The notes under the pieces are model-generated. The model was not told the DNA's origin. It saw nothing but the letters and a program-made list of their open reading frames with translations, and searched no databases. This document shows, piece by piece, positions 23,170 through 48,200 of a DNA stretch of 64,000 nt. The stretch's first letter is position 1, and every line of letters starts with the position of its first letter. The position numbers and the translations under genes were made by a program. Source of the stretch: Streptomyces globosus (lineage in GTDB: Bacteria > Actinomycetota > Actinomycetes > Streptomycetales > Streptomycetaceae); the NCBI RefSeq assembly GCF_003325375.1, contig NZ_CP030864.1:1-64000 (forward strand). The letters are read 5' to 3'.

Positions 23170-23792
23170 CGTGTGTCCGCCCCGCCGTCGACGGTGATCT
23201 CCAGCCGGTCGATGACGTCGGCTGGAGCGAGTCCCGGCAGCAGGCACCGCCACAGGTTCGCGATGCGCCCGGGCAGGTCGGCCCGGCCGCTGGCGAGCTG
23301 CGACATGATCTGCGCGCCGGTGAAGGCGGCGACCAGCGTCGAGGCGAACACCGCGGCGTCGGCCTCCGGAAGGAGTTCGCCGCGCTCCCGTGCCTCCTCG
23401 AGCTCCTGCTCGAACCGTTCGGCCCACCACTGGTAGATCGAGTACTCCTGCAGCCCGGCCTCGCTCTGTTCCACCGCGAGCCGGACACCGGCGCGCAGCA
23501 GGGTGTTGCGCCGCATCTCGCGGGCGAGGTACAGGGTCAGGTCGAGGAGTCGCTGCAGTCCCGCCTCGCCCTCGGGGAAATCCAGGTCGGCAGCCTGCTC
23601 CCGGATGACTGCACGGGCCAGGCCCTCCTTGGAGCGGAAGTGGAAGTAGGCCGCGCCGGTCGTCACGCCGGCCCGGTCGATGATCTTGGCGATGCTCGCC
23701 CCCGGGTAGCCGACCTCGCCGAACACCTCCGCCGCCGCGCGCAGCAGCACCTCCCGCGTGCGCACCGCCCGCTCCTGCATGACCCGAGCCAA
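23166..23792 (-). CDS. gamma-butyrolactone receptor, TetR family (ArpA-like)
   Basis: A 208-residue regulator. I chose the TTG at 23792 because GAGGG lies seven bases upstream and because the product then begins like ArpA homologues ('MARVMQERAVRTREVLLRAA'); the ATG at 23780 is too far from that site. HTH: 'EVGYPGASIAKIIDRAGVTT' then 'GAAYFHFRSKEGLARAV'. The C-terminal domain keeps the Trp pair 'SIYQWWAERF', in the region of the ligand-contacting Trp of ArpA, so it probably binds a GBL. It is divergent from the afsA homologue, with an operator-like sequence in the 103-base spacer, and overlaps the SDR gene downstream. Confidence 0.9.
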   Translation of the reverse strand: MARVMQERAVRTREVLLRAAAEVFGEVGYPGASIAKIIDRAGVTTGAAYFHFRSKEGLARAVIREQAADLDFPEGEAGLQRLLDLTLYLAREMRRNTLLRAGVRLAVEQSEAGLQEYSIYQWWAERFEQELEEARERGELLPEADAAVFASTLVAAFTGAQIMSQLASGRADLPGRIANLWRCLLPGLAPADVIDRLEITVDGGADTR

Positions 23793-23815
23793 CTGTTCAC
23801 CCTCTTTCAGTAAAA

Positions 23816-23832
23816 AGAATCATCACTATGTT
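23816..23832. promoter_or_regulatory. GBL-receptor operator candidate between receptor and afsA genes
   Basis: AGAATCATCACTATGTT sits in an AT-rich island in the divergent spacer, 24 bases before the receptor start and 64 bases before the afsA-like start. It is shared with 21246-21262. The strand toward afsA has a possible -10 (TATGTT, 23827-23832), so binding there would block that promoter. Confidence 0.55.
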
Positions 23833-23895
23833 AAATTCGGCGCCCGCCAGGCCCTAGTCAGCGCACACCAGTTGAGTCAGTAGGGGAGAACTGAC

Positions 23896-24843
23896 ATGTC
23901 ACAGCTGCACCTTGCGCACGACCGGACAGACGGAGCACACCGAGTCCCCACACTCGTCGCCCAGAGGCACACCCACAAGACGAACCCCGACGAGGTCCTG
24001 CTCACCGAATGGCAGCGTACGGACGAGCACTCCTTCGTCGTGCGGGCCACGTGGCCCAGGACGCACGACTTCTATACCACCCGGCACGGGTTGCACGACC
24101 CGCTGCTGCTGAGCGAGACGGTGCGGCAGGCGCTGCCGCTGCTCTCGCACGTCGCGTACGAGACACCGATGGGCCACCAGCTGCTGTGGCACGACCTGCG
24201 CTGGGTGCTCGACCCCGCGGCGCTGATGGCGGCCGAGCAGGAGACCGAGCTCGAGCTGCACATCACGTGTTCGGAGGTGAAGTACCGCCGGGGTCGGGCG
24301 GTATCCATGCTCCTGACGGCGCTGGTGTACCGGGCCGGCCGGCCGCTCGCGCGCGCCCGCACCCGCTTCGCCATCCAGGACCGCGCGATCTACGAGCGCC
24401 TGCGCGCACAGTACGCCGACATCGACCTGGCCAACGCCCGGGCACTGCCGCCCGCGCCGCCGGTGCCCGCCTCCACCGTGGGACGCACCCGCGCTGCGGA
24501 CGTCGTCCTCTCCCCCGCCGGCCGCCCGCATCAGTGGCTGCTGCGGGTGGACACCACCCACCCCATCCTGTTCGACCACCGGGTCGACCACGTCCCCGGC
24601 ATGCTGCTGCTCGAGGCCGGCCGCCAGGCGGCGCAGGCCGTCGCGTCGCCGCAGCCGAGCGTGGTCGTCGGCATGGACACCGCCTTCATGCGGTACGCCG
24701 AACTCGACGCGCCCTGCCGGATCCACGCCCACCGCCACACCGCCGACGAGGCCGGGCGGCGGCGCGTGCTGGTCACCGCCCACCAGCACGACGTCGAGAT
24801 CTTCGCCAGCATCGTCACCCTGGTCGGGGCGGCCTTGGGCTGA
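23896..24843 (+). CDS. AfsA-family gamma-butyrolactone synthase
   Basis: A 315-residue protein with two hotdog-fold repeats, as in AfsA/ScbA. Signatures are 'THKTNPDEVLLTEWQR' in the first repeat and 'THPILFDHRVDHVPGMLLLEAGRQA' in the second, plus 'LLSETVRQALPLLSH'. AfsA joins a beta-ketoacyl thioester to dihydroxyacetone phosphate, the committed step toward A-factor-type signals. The ATG at 23896 has GGGGAGA upstream. It is divergent from the receptor gene, the standard layout for such signalling loci. The signal is expected to relieve receptor repression of itself, of the SDR and of cluster genes. Confidence 0.92.
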   Translation: MSQLHLAHDRTDGAHRVPTLVAQRHTHKTNPDEVLLTEWQRTDEHSFVVRATWPRTHDFYTTRHGLHDPLLLSETVRQALPLLSHVAYETPMGHQLLWHDLRWVLDPAALMAAEQETELELHITCSEVKYRRGRAVSMLLTALVYRAGRPLARARTRFAIQDRAIYERLRAQYADIDLANARALPPAPPVPASTVGRTRAADVVLSPAGRPHQWLLRVDTTHPILFDHRVDHVPGMLLLEAGRQAAQAVASPQPSVVVGMDTAFMRYAELDAPCRIHAHRHTADEAGRRRVLVTAHQHDVEIFASIVTLVGAALG

Positions 24844-25047
24844 GCCGGGGAGGCGGCCCCGCCGGGCTCGGTACGACTTGGGCAGGCCCGGTGTCCGGTG
24901 CGACACGCCACTCCGCGATGCCGTCCTCGGTGCACGGCCCGACCGGCACACCGAGGGCGGCGCCGCCGCCGCCGCTGCCGAACGCCCAGTCCGCGACGGG
25001 GCAGCTCCGGCAGGATGTGAGTGAACGCAAGCCGTACTCGAGCGACT

Positions 25048-25502
25048 GATCGGACGAGCAGTGGGCGTTGATCGAGTCGGTGATCACCGCGTGGATTGAC
25101 CGGCACCGCTCGGTCAGCGGCCACCATGCCGCCTACGCGATGCGGGAGATCATCAACGCGATCCTCTACCAGGGCCGGACCGGCTGCCAGTGGGCCTACC
25201 TCCCGAACGACCTGCCGCCCAAGAGCGCGACGTACTACTACTTCGCCGCCTGGCGGGACGACGGAACCGACCAGGTCATCCAGGAACTCCTGCGCTGCCA
25301 GGTCCGCGAGGAGGCCGGCCGGTTAGAGGAACCGACCCTGGTGGTCCTGGACACCCAGAGTGTCCACGCGGCCGCCGGGGTCCCCGCGTCCACGACCGGC
25401 CGGGACCCGGCGAAGAGGGTGCCGGGCCGCAAGCAGGGGTCTGGCCGTGGACGTGCTGGGCCTGGTCATCGCCGTCACCGTCCTTGCCGCGAACACCCAC
25501 GA
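25048..25502 (+). pseudogene. IS5-family transposase, broken 5' part
   Basis: After an in-frame TGA (25048-25050), where the start region should be, the plus strand reads 'SDEQWALIESVITAW', 'GRTGCQWAYLPNDLPPKSATYYYFAAWRDDG' (25170-25262; landmarks 'GRTGCQWAYLPNDL' and 'ATYYYFAAW') and 'TLVVLDTQSVHAAAGVPAST', which is IS5-family. A frameshift at about 25435 moves the frame so that 'GLAVDVLGLVIAVTVLAANTHD' follows in another frame. At about 25503 the likeness ends and different sequence begins. It is therefore a truncated, frameshifted, immobile relic. Confidence 0.75.
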
Positions 25503-25813
25503 CCTGCACGGCCGGCTGCGGGAGGCAGAGACCCACCTCGAACACCTCGCGATCACGCGGAAGACCGTCACCGCTCTCGCCGACCGGCTCCCGGCCGTCC
25601 CACCGGCCCTGCCCGAGCACCCAGACTACACCCGCATCCTCGGTGTCCTCATCGATGCGACCGGACCGCTACGGGCCCGGGACGTCTGGCGAAGCCTTCG
25701 ACCACGAACTGCTGCCGAAGAACATCGAGGGCACCCGCGCCAAGCTGAAACGCCTGGTCAAGCTCGGCATCCTCACCGAGGCCGACGCCGGCAGCTTCAC
25801 CAGGAAGCAGTAG
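25503..25813 (+). pseudogene. 3' relic fused to the IS5 remnant ('KRLVKLGILTEAD' type)
   Basis: It encodes 'PEHPDYTRILGVLIDATGPLRARDV' and, after a frameshift near 25685, 'EAFDHELLPKNIEGTRAKLK', then 'KRLVKLGILTEADAGSFTRK' and a stop at 25811-25813. I recall this C-terminal pattern from Streptomyces transposase-associated proteins, but I cannot name the family. The last 66 bases have an inverted, diverged copy at 26570-26637. Confidence 0.5.
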
Positions 25814-26000
25814 CCGCCGAGCCCCGCGACCAGCAGTCCTGCCCCAACCTCACCGGGAAACGGACACCAGATCACGAACCGTCCTCTGAGAGGGTGGTTC
25901 GTGACTCTTTGAGCAGTTGTGCCGCCGTGCCCGCCCGCATCGAGGCCGGAGTATTGTTCGAGACCATGGTCGAGAACTTTCCGGATTGGCAGACGACTTG

Positions 26001-26540
26001 GTGAGAGTCGAGGAGCTGGAGGGCGTGCTGCCTTCGATGACACGGTGGCGTGTGCCAGGCGGACGCAGCGTGGACTGGGCCGCCCTCGAGGCGGGCCTAG
26101 GGACGGCGCTGCCCTCGGACTTCCGCTCTCTGGCGGAGGCGTACCCGGTGCTTGTCATCGATGATTTCCTCATGGTGTCCCTTCCGACGCCCGGCGCCGA
26201 GGCGCCATGGGCGTCCGAGTCCAGGGACGACGAGATCCTTCAGGATCTGTACGAGATGGGCGACACCGAGAACTACGTTCCCTACCCGCAGCCGGGAGGC
26301 CTGATCTCCTGGGCGTCGTCCCATTCGGGGGACGCCTTCTACTGGAGGACGAGCCCTGCGGATCCGGACGCATGGCCCGTGGTCGTCCGCACGGACAACG
26401 CCGACTGGATCGAGTTCCCAGTCGGTGCCGTCGAGTTCCTGGCCGGCGTGTACGGGCGCACCATCGACGTGCCGGGCATGCCCAGGAACTTCCCCGGCGA
26501 CGACCCGAAGGTTCTGGGCCTGAGCGACCGCATCGACTGA
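26001..26540 (+). CDS. SUKH (SMI1/KNR4-like) protein
   Basis: A 179-residue acidic protein from the GTG at 26001; a TTG directly before it is also possible. The N-terminal pattern 'WAALEAGLGTALPSDFRSLAEAYP' and the 'GGLISWASSHSGDAFYWRT' strand are typical of the SMI1/KNR4 (SUKH) superfamily. SUKH proteins often neutralise polymorphic toxins or act as adaptors. No toxin gene is next to it. It lies between two inverted copies of a transposase-related relic (25748-25813 and 26570-26637), so it may be cargo left from a mobile unit. Confidence 0.75.
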   Translation: MRVEELEGVLPSMTRWRVPGGRSVDWAALEAGLGTALPSDFRSLAEAYPVLVIDDFLMVSLPTPGAEAPWASESRDDEILQDLYEMGDTENYVPYPQPGGLISWASSHSGDAFYWRTSPADPDAWPVVVRTDNADWIEFPVGAVEFLAGVYGRTIDVPGMPRNFPGDDPKVLGLSDRID

Positions 26541-26569
26541 TCGGTCCGTTTCCGGCTGAGGTCCGTCAG

Positions 26570-26637
26570 CTATTGCTTCCCGGCGAAGTTGCCGGTGTCG
26601 GCCTCGGTGAGGATCTCCAGTTTGACCAGGCGTTTCC
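26570..26637 (-). repeat. inverted, diverged copy of the 25748-25813 relic
   Basis: The minus strand reads 'KRLVKLEILTEADTGNFAGK' and a stop codon, matching the 3' end of the relic at 25748-25813 at most positions. Nothing else of that gene is present. The stretch from here to 26925 shows no gene. Confidence 0.6.
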
Positions 26638-26925
26638 TGCATGACCGTGAAGAGCCGCTCCTGCGACAGGAACGTCGACGGCCGGCCTCCCCCACCCGAC
26701 GCGGATCCGGGCGCGCGCCTCTCGGAAGCCTCCGGCCTGCCGGTGCCTGGTCCGGCGCGGGAAGTGCCGCCCGCGGCGGCTCCCCGCTTCACCGACTCGG
26801 AGAACGCCCGATCGGGACACGACTCGTTGCCCGGATGTCCGGCGGACGGGGGCGGGACGCCCGTTTCCGCGGTGCCCGGGCAAGCCCTCCTCCCGGGAGG
26901 CCTGCCCAGGGCGCGCAGCCTGCCG

Positions 26926-27129
26926 CTACTTCAGCAGGGTGCGGAACTCCTCGAAGTCGAGGACCCCGTCATGGTTCGCGTCGGCCGCCATGGCCTTCTT
27001 GACCTCCTCGGCGAGGTGCCCCTGAGCGCCCTCGGCCTTGAAGCCCTCGGCCAGTTCGACGATGTTGATGCGCCCGTCGCCGTCCGTGTCGATCTCGTCG
27101 AACAGCGCCCTGAGCTCGGCCTCGTTCAT
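26926..27129 (-). CDS. small EF-hand calcium-binding protein
   Basis: A 67-residue protein with two EF-hands: loop 1 'DTDGDGRINIVE' (Asp14, Asp16, Asp18, Glu25) and loop 2 'DANHDGVLDFEE' (Asp50, Asn52, Asp54, Glu61), both with complete metal-ligand patterns and flanking helices. It starts with an ATG and AAGGG upstream. Two-hand acidic proteins of this size are common in Streptomyces and act as calcium buffers or sensors. It has no operon partner here and is convergent with nothing close. Confidence 0.9.
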   Translation of the reverse strand: MNEAELRALFDEIDTDGDGRINIVELAEGFKAEGAQGHLAEEVKKAMAADANHDGVLDFEEFRTLLK

Positions 27130-27304
27130 GACACAACCCTTTCGCGTTCACAGGCCCCGAAGGCCTACGTGACCCACCACCCTGCCACACCGGCAAGCTC
27201 GCGCCGCTCGCCGAGCATGGGCCTGCCGTCACACTCCGGCCGGGCAGGGCGCCCTTCGCAGCCGGTTTGCGGGGCGCAGGGGGCCCGCCCTTAGGGTCTT
27301 GCCC

Positions 27305-28579
27305 ATGAGCTTGACAACCGGTCACAACGAGGGGGCCCTGCCCGGTCCGGCGGCATCGGCGCATGGCTGGCAGGCGCCGAGCGCGGTCGAGCGGGGACTG
27401 TACGAGGCGAAGGCGCGCGGCGACTGGCCCGCGTACTACGACCTCGTCGCACGGGCCGACCTGTACATGATGCAGTCGCGGGCCCACGTCGACGGGAACC
27501 CGCGCAGCAGCCGCTTCCACCCCTACTGGAACCCCCAGACCCGGACCATGTGCGTGGCCGTCTACACGGGAGGCATGCTGCCGCCGCCCGTCGCCGACCC
27601 CGTCTACAACTGCTACGACCTGGGCTGGTTCGCGGAAGTCTGGGGACAGGACGACCCGCCCTACCTCGTCGTCAATCCGGGCAGCCCCTGCGAGGGCGTC
27701 CTGCCGGCCGGGCCCGAGGGCCGCGCCCTGTGGCGGCGTCACTCCGCCCCGGTGGAACGGCCGGGTCTGGCCCGGGATGTCGTCCACACGCTGGAGGTGG
27801 GCGGCCCCCGCACCGGCCCCGTCGCCTTCGGCCTCGCGGTCGGCGCGCACATCAACGTGCGCAACGGGCGGTACTGGAACTCGATGGCCTACCACGGCTG
27901 CGGCTACCGCTGCGAGAAGCGGACGCTGGAACAGTGGTGGGGCGTCACCACCCGCGAGGACTGGCAGGACACGCAGGAGCGGCTGCTGCGCGCCGGAATG
28001 GTCAGTGGAGTCTGGGAGTTCGTCCTGCAGCTCCGCCGCTCCATGGCGCTGGACTTCGCGGGCCCCGTCGACGTCGGCCACTGGCGCCAGGCCGCGGGGG
28101 ACGTGGTGCGCCGGCGCGCCGAGGCCGCCGCCGGGCCCCGCCTGACCGCGGACGGCGTCGCCCCCGGCCGCGCCGTCGGAGCCGAAGAGCTGGAGGGCCG
28201 GGTGGCCGGCGTCCAGCGGCTGATCGGCCGTATCGCCCGCTACGAGGCGCGGTTCCGCGCGGACGGGCTGCTGCCCGAGGGAGGCTTCGTCCGAAGCGCC
28301 GAGGCCTGGGACTACGGCCGGGCATCGGGAATGGCCCGCTGGGGGCTTGCCGCCCGCCTGTGCTCCCTGCAGGAGGCCGAGGCGGCCGTGGTCCGGGTCG
28401 GCCGCCTGGTCCAGGTCAACTACCGCTCGTGGGAGGACTTCTCGGCCGCCTATATTCTGGGCCGCTGCCTCCACTTCGACGAGGAGGAGTTCGGCGAGTG
28501 GTACGAGACGGTCCTCGCGACCCACCGTGCCCTGACCACGGACCCGGCCAGTCCGTGGCGCACGCTTCCCTGGACCTGA
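27305..28579 (+). CDS. DUF1266-type protein
   Basis: A 424-residue cytoplasmic protein from the ATG at 27305 (AGGG upstream). The C-terminal ~200 residues carry the DUF1266 pattern: 'AWDYGRASGMARWGLAARLCSLQEAEA' and 'SWEDFSAAYILGRCLHFDEEEF'. The N-terminal half ('YYDLVARADLYMMQSRAHVD', 'TMCVAVYTGGMLPPP') looks like an SseB-type fold. Proteins of this kind are found near type VI/VII secretion or toxin-immunity loci, but no function is established. It runs toward the PKS operon and stops 347 bases before the PKS-C stop codon, tail to tail. Confidence 0.75.
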   Translation: MSLTTGHNEGALPGPAASAHGWQAPSAVERGLYEAKARGDWPAYYDLVARADLYMMQSRAHVDGNPRSSRFHPYWNPQTRTMCVAVYTGGMLPPPVADPVYNCYDLGWFAEVWGQDDPPYLVVNPGSPCEGVLPAGPEGRALWRRHSAPVERPGLARDVVHTLEVGGPRTGPVAFGLAVGAHINVRNGRYWNSMAYHGCGYRCEKRTLEQWWGVTTREDWQDTQERLLRAGMVSGVWEFVLQLRRSMALDFAGPVDVGHWRQAAGDVVRRRAEAAAGPRLTADGVAPGRAVGAEELEGRVAGVQRLIGRIARYEARFRADGLLPEGGFVRSAEAWDYGRASGMARWGLAARLCSLQEAEAAVVRVGRLVQVNYRSWEDFSAAYILGRCLHFDEEEFGEWYETVLATHRALTTDPASPWRTLPWT

Positions 28580-28880
28580 CGGTCCCGCTTCGGCGCAGCC
28601 GAGCGCCGGCGGGACGCCGCCACGCCTCCCGACGGTCCCCGCCTCCAGGTGACGGTGGCACAGTGCGCCGGTCCCGTACCGCAGCACGCGGACGCCGTTC
28701 TACGGAGCATCGGCCACCGCCTGCGCCGGGAGCAGCCGCGCATCCTGCCCGCGGGAACGGCGTGCGCCCCGGCCATCCGGTCTTGCTCCCCGGCTCCCGG
28801 TTCCTGCCGGCTTCGGGCCGCGCCTACGGGAGCGAGGGGGAGGGCCCGGCCGCAGCGTTGTGCCGTGCCGAGGAGGCCCT
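28580..28880. other. gene-free stretch between convergent genes
   Basis: Between the DUF1266-type gene and the PKS terminator I see no supported gene or RNA; it is ordinary high-GC sequence. Confidence 0.5.
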
Positions 28881-28917
28881 GCGGCGCCGTACCGACCCGG
28901 AGTCGGTACGGCGCCGC
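28881..28917. terminator. terminator hairpin of the PKS operon, 16-bp stem
   Basis: A perfect inverted repeat (28881-28896 with 28902-28917) with a 5-base loop, only 10 bases beyond the PKS-C stop codon. It marks the 3' end of the PKS transcript. Confidence 0.85.
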
Positions 28918-28926
28918 GGTGGCGGA

Positions 28927-45199
<16,273 letters not shown>

Positions 45200-45203
<4 letters not shown>

Positions 45204-48200
45204 TGCTTTCCTTCCGGCACGGCGGAGAACTGGAGCTCGAAGAACGGCGCGGGGGCCGCTGCCGGCGTCTGCGCGGGCTGTACGGGCTGTACGGGCTGTA
45301 CGGCGGCGGGCGCGTCGAACCAGAAGCGCCGCCGCCGGTAGCGGGGCGGGTCCAGCGGTGTACGCACCGGGACGTGGGCCCCGGGTGCCTGGCGCACCAC
45401 CATGTGGGCGTTGGTGCCGCCGAAGCCGAAGGAGCTGACGGCGGCCCTGCGCGTACCGTCGCGGCCGGTGAACGCGCGCGGCTCCCGTACGGGGAACAGC
45501 GGCGACTCCTCGAAGCGGAAGCGGCGGTTGAGGGTCGCGCAGTGCAGCGTCGGCGGGAGCTGGGCGTGGTGGACGGACAGCAGAACCTTGATCAGCCCGG
45601 CCATGCCGGCTGCGCTGAGGGTGTGTCCGATGTTGGTCTTCACGCTGCCGACGCCGCAGAAGCCGACCTCGCCGGTACGGGCGCGGAAGGCCTCGGTGAG
45701 TGCCTTCAGCTCCATCGGGTCACCGATCATGGTGCCGGTGCCGTGGGCCTCCACATAGCCCAGCAGGGCCGGGGAGACACCGGCGTCGGCCAGGGCCGCC
45801 TCGATCACCTCGCGCTGTGCGCGCGGGTTCGGTGTCGTGATGCCCATGGTGCGGCCGTCGTTGTTGACGGCGCTGCCCTCGATCACGCCATAGATCCGGT
45901 CGCCGTCTCGCAGGGCGTCGGAGAGCCGCTTGAGCAGCAGCGTACCGGCGCCCTCGCCGAGCACGATGCCGTCGGCCCGCTCGTCGAACGTGTGGCAGCG
46001 CCCTGTGGGCGACAGGGCACCGGCCCCGCTCATCCCGACGAAGGGCACCTCGTCGAGGAGGATCTCGGCCCCGGTCGCGAAGGCCAGGTCGCACTCGCCG
46101 GTGCGCAGGGCGGCGGCGGCCATGTGCACGGCGACGAGCGCGCTGGAGCAGGCCGTGTCGACGACGACGGACGGTCCGCGCAGGTCGAGGTGGTGGGACA
46201 GCTGTGCGGCGATGAAGTTCTGCGCCATTCCGCTGATCGCGTGCGGGCCGGCCGCGGCGACGTGCGCTCCGTAGTTCGCCGCCCGGGCTCCCGCGAAGAC
46301 GCCGACACGCCGGCCGGCGACCTCACGCGGGGTGAGCCCGGCATCGGCCAGGCACTCCACTCCGGTCTCCAGGACCTGCCGGACCAGAGGGTCGACGTAC
46401 GCCGCCCCGGCCGGGTCGATCCGGAAGTACTCCGGGTCGAAGTCCTCGACGGCGTCGAGGAATCCGCCCCACTTGCTGACGCTGGTGCCGGGCTGCGGGT
46501 CGGGGCGCCAGAAGCGGTCCGTGTCCCAGCGGGAGGGCGGCACCTCCGTGACGGAGTCCGTGGCGGACATCAGGTTTCGCCAGAACGCCGCGTGGTCGGG
46601 CGCACCGGGGAAGTGGGCGGCGATGCCGATGACGGCGATGTCCTCGCGCCTCGCCGCTCCCCCTGCGGGGCGCGGACCGCCGGCCTCCAGGGCCTCGGCC
46701 GCCACCGGGGCCGGGACCTGGGCGGCGGGCGCGGCGGTGGGCGGGCCGTCCGGGTCGGCCTCCTGGGACGCGTCCGGAACGTCCGGCACGAGATCGCGCA
46801 GCGCCTCCGTGAGGAGCGCCACGGTCGGGTTCTCCAGGACGGTCGACGGCTCCGCGACGACGCCGAGTTCCCGCTCCAGCGCTGTGAGGATCTGGGCGAT
46901 CATGATCGAGTCCACGCCGAGGTCGGCGAAGTCCGCATCCTGCCCGATCTCGGCCGGATCCATGCGGAGCGTCGAGGCGAGCACCGCGGTCACCCGGCGG
47001 GCGAGACGGTCCGCGGCCGGCTCCCCGCTCGTGCGGGGGGCGGCCGGCCGAGCCGGCGCGGGCACCTCCAGCAGCCGGGCGGCGTCGAAGCGCCCGGCGT
47101 CCACGACGCAGGGCAGCACGACCGGGTCGGGACCGCTCATGGCACGGTCCAGCAGGTCCAGACCCGTCTCCGGAGCCAGGGTGCGCAGGCCGAGGTCCCG
47201 GTACGCCGGGGTGTCCACCTCGGGCATGCCGGCCGCACGCCAGCTCGGCCACTGGACGGACCGGACGACGGGGGCGTCCTCACCCCCGGTGGCGGTGCGG
47301 TACTCGGCGACGCGGTCCAGCACGGAGTTGGCCAGCGCGTAGTCGCTGAGGCCCACGGCCAGCGCGGGCACACCGCCCGCGACGGACGAGTACAGCACGA
47401 CGAAGCGCAGCTCGTCGCCGGTGCAGGCGTCCAGGACGGCTTGCAGTCCCGCGGTCTTCGGTTCCAGGACGCGCCGCATGTCCTCGGTCCGCTTGCCGAT
47501 GAACGCCGGGTCGCGCATGACGCCGAGTCCGGCGCAGTGCACGATCCCGGCGATCGGGCCGAGCTCGCGCCGTGCACGGTCGAGCACCTCGGCCACCCCG
47601 TCCAGCGGGCCGGACTCGATCGCGATCCGGACCCCGGGGCGTTCGAGGGCCGCGAGGTCGCGCAGCCTGGCCGCGAGGGCCGCGTCGGTGCCGGGGTCCG
47701 CGAGGAGTGCGGGCCACTCGCTCCGGGCGGGCAGCGCCGTACGGCCGAGGAGCACGAGCCGGTCGGCACCCCGTTCGACGAGTCGGGCGGCGAGGAGCCG
47801 GCCCAGTGCGCCCGTCCCTCCGGTGATCACGACGGTCCGGCCTGCCAGGTCCGCCGACCAGTCGGCGCGGGCGGGCGCCGCGTCGGCGGAGCGCAGCACC
47901 GGTCGGTGCCGCACGCCGGCCCGTATGCAGGCCTCGGTCACCGGGTCGGCCGCCGCGAGTTCCGCGGCGACCGCCTCGCGCAGCGCGTCCGGCTCCAGGG
48001 TGTCGAGGTCCAGGGTGCGGGCGGCCAGGCCGCGGTACTCGGCCGTGAGCATCTTGACGAGGCCCGCGTGGGCCGCTCCGCGCAGCGTGGGCCGCTGTGT
48101 CCGGAACGCGGCGAGTTCCCGGGTGAGGTGGAGGTAGGTGAAGCCCCGGGTGCGGTTCGCGGTGACGAGCTCGCGCAGGAGCGCGATCCGCGCCCAGTCG

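Noticed and set aside
24842-24869. Hairpin directly after the afsA-like stop codon
   Set aside because: Only short imperfect stems (5 bp each) can be drawn, too weak to call a terminator.
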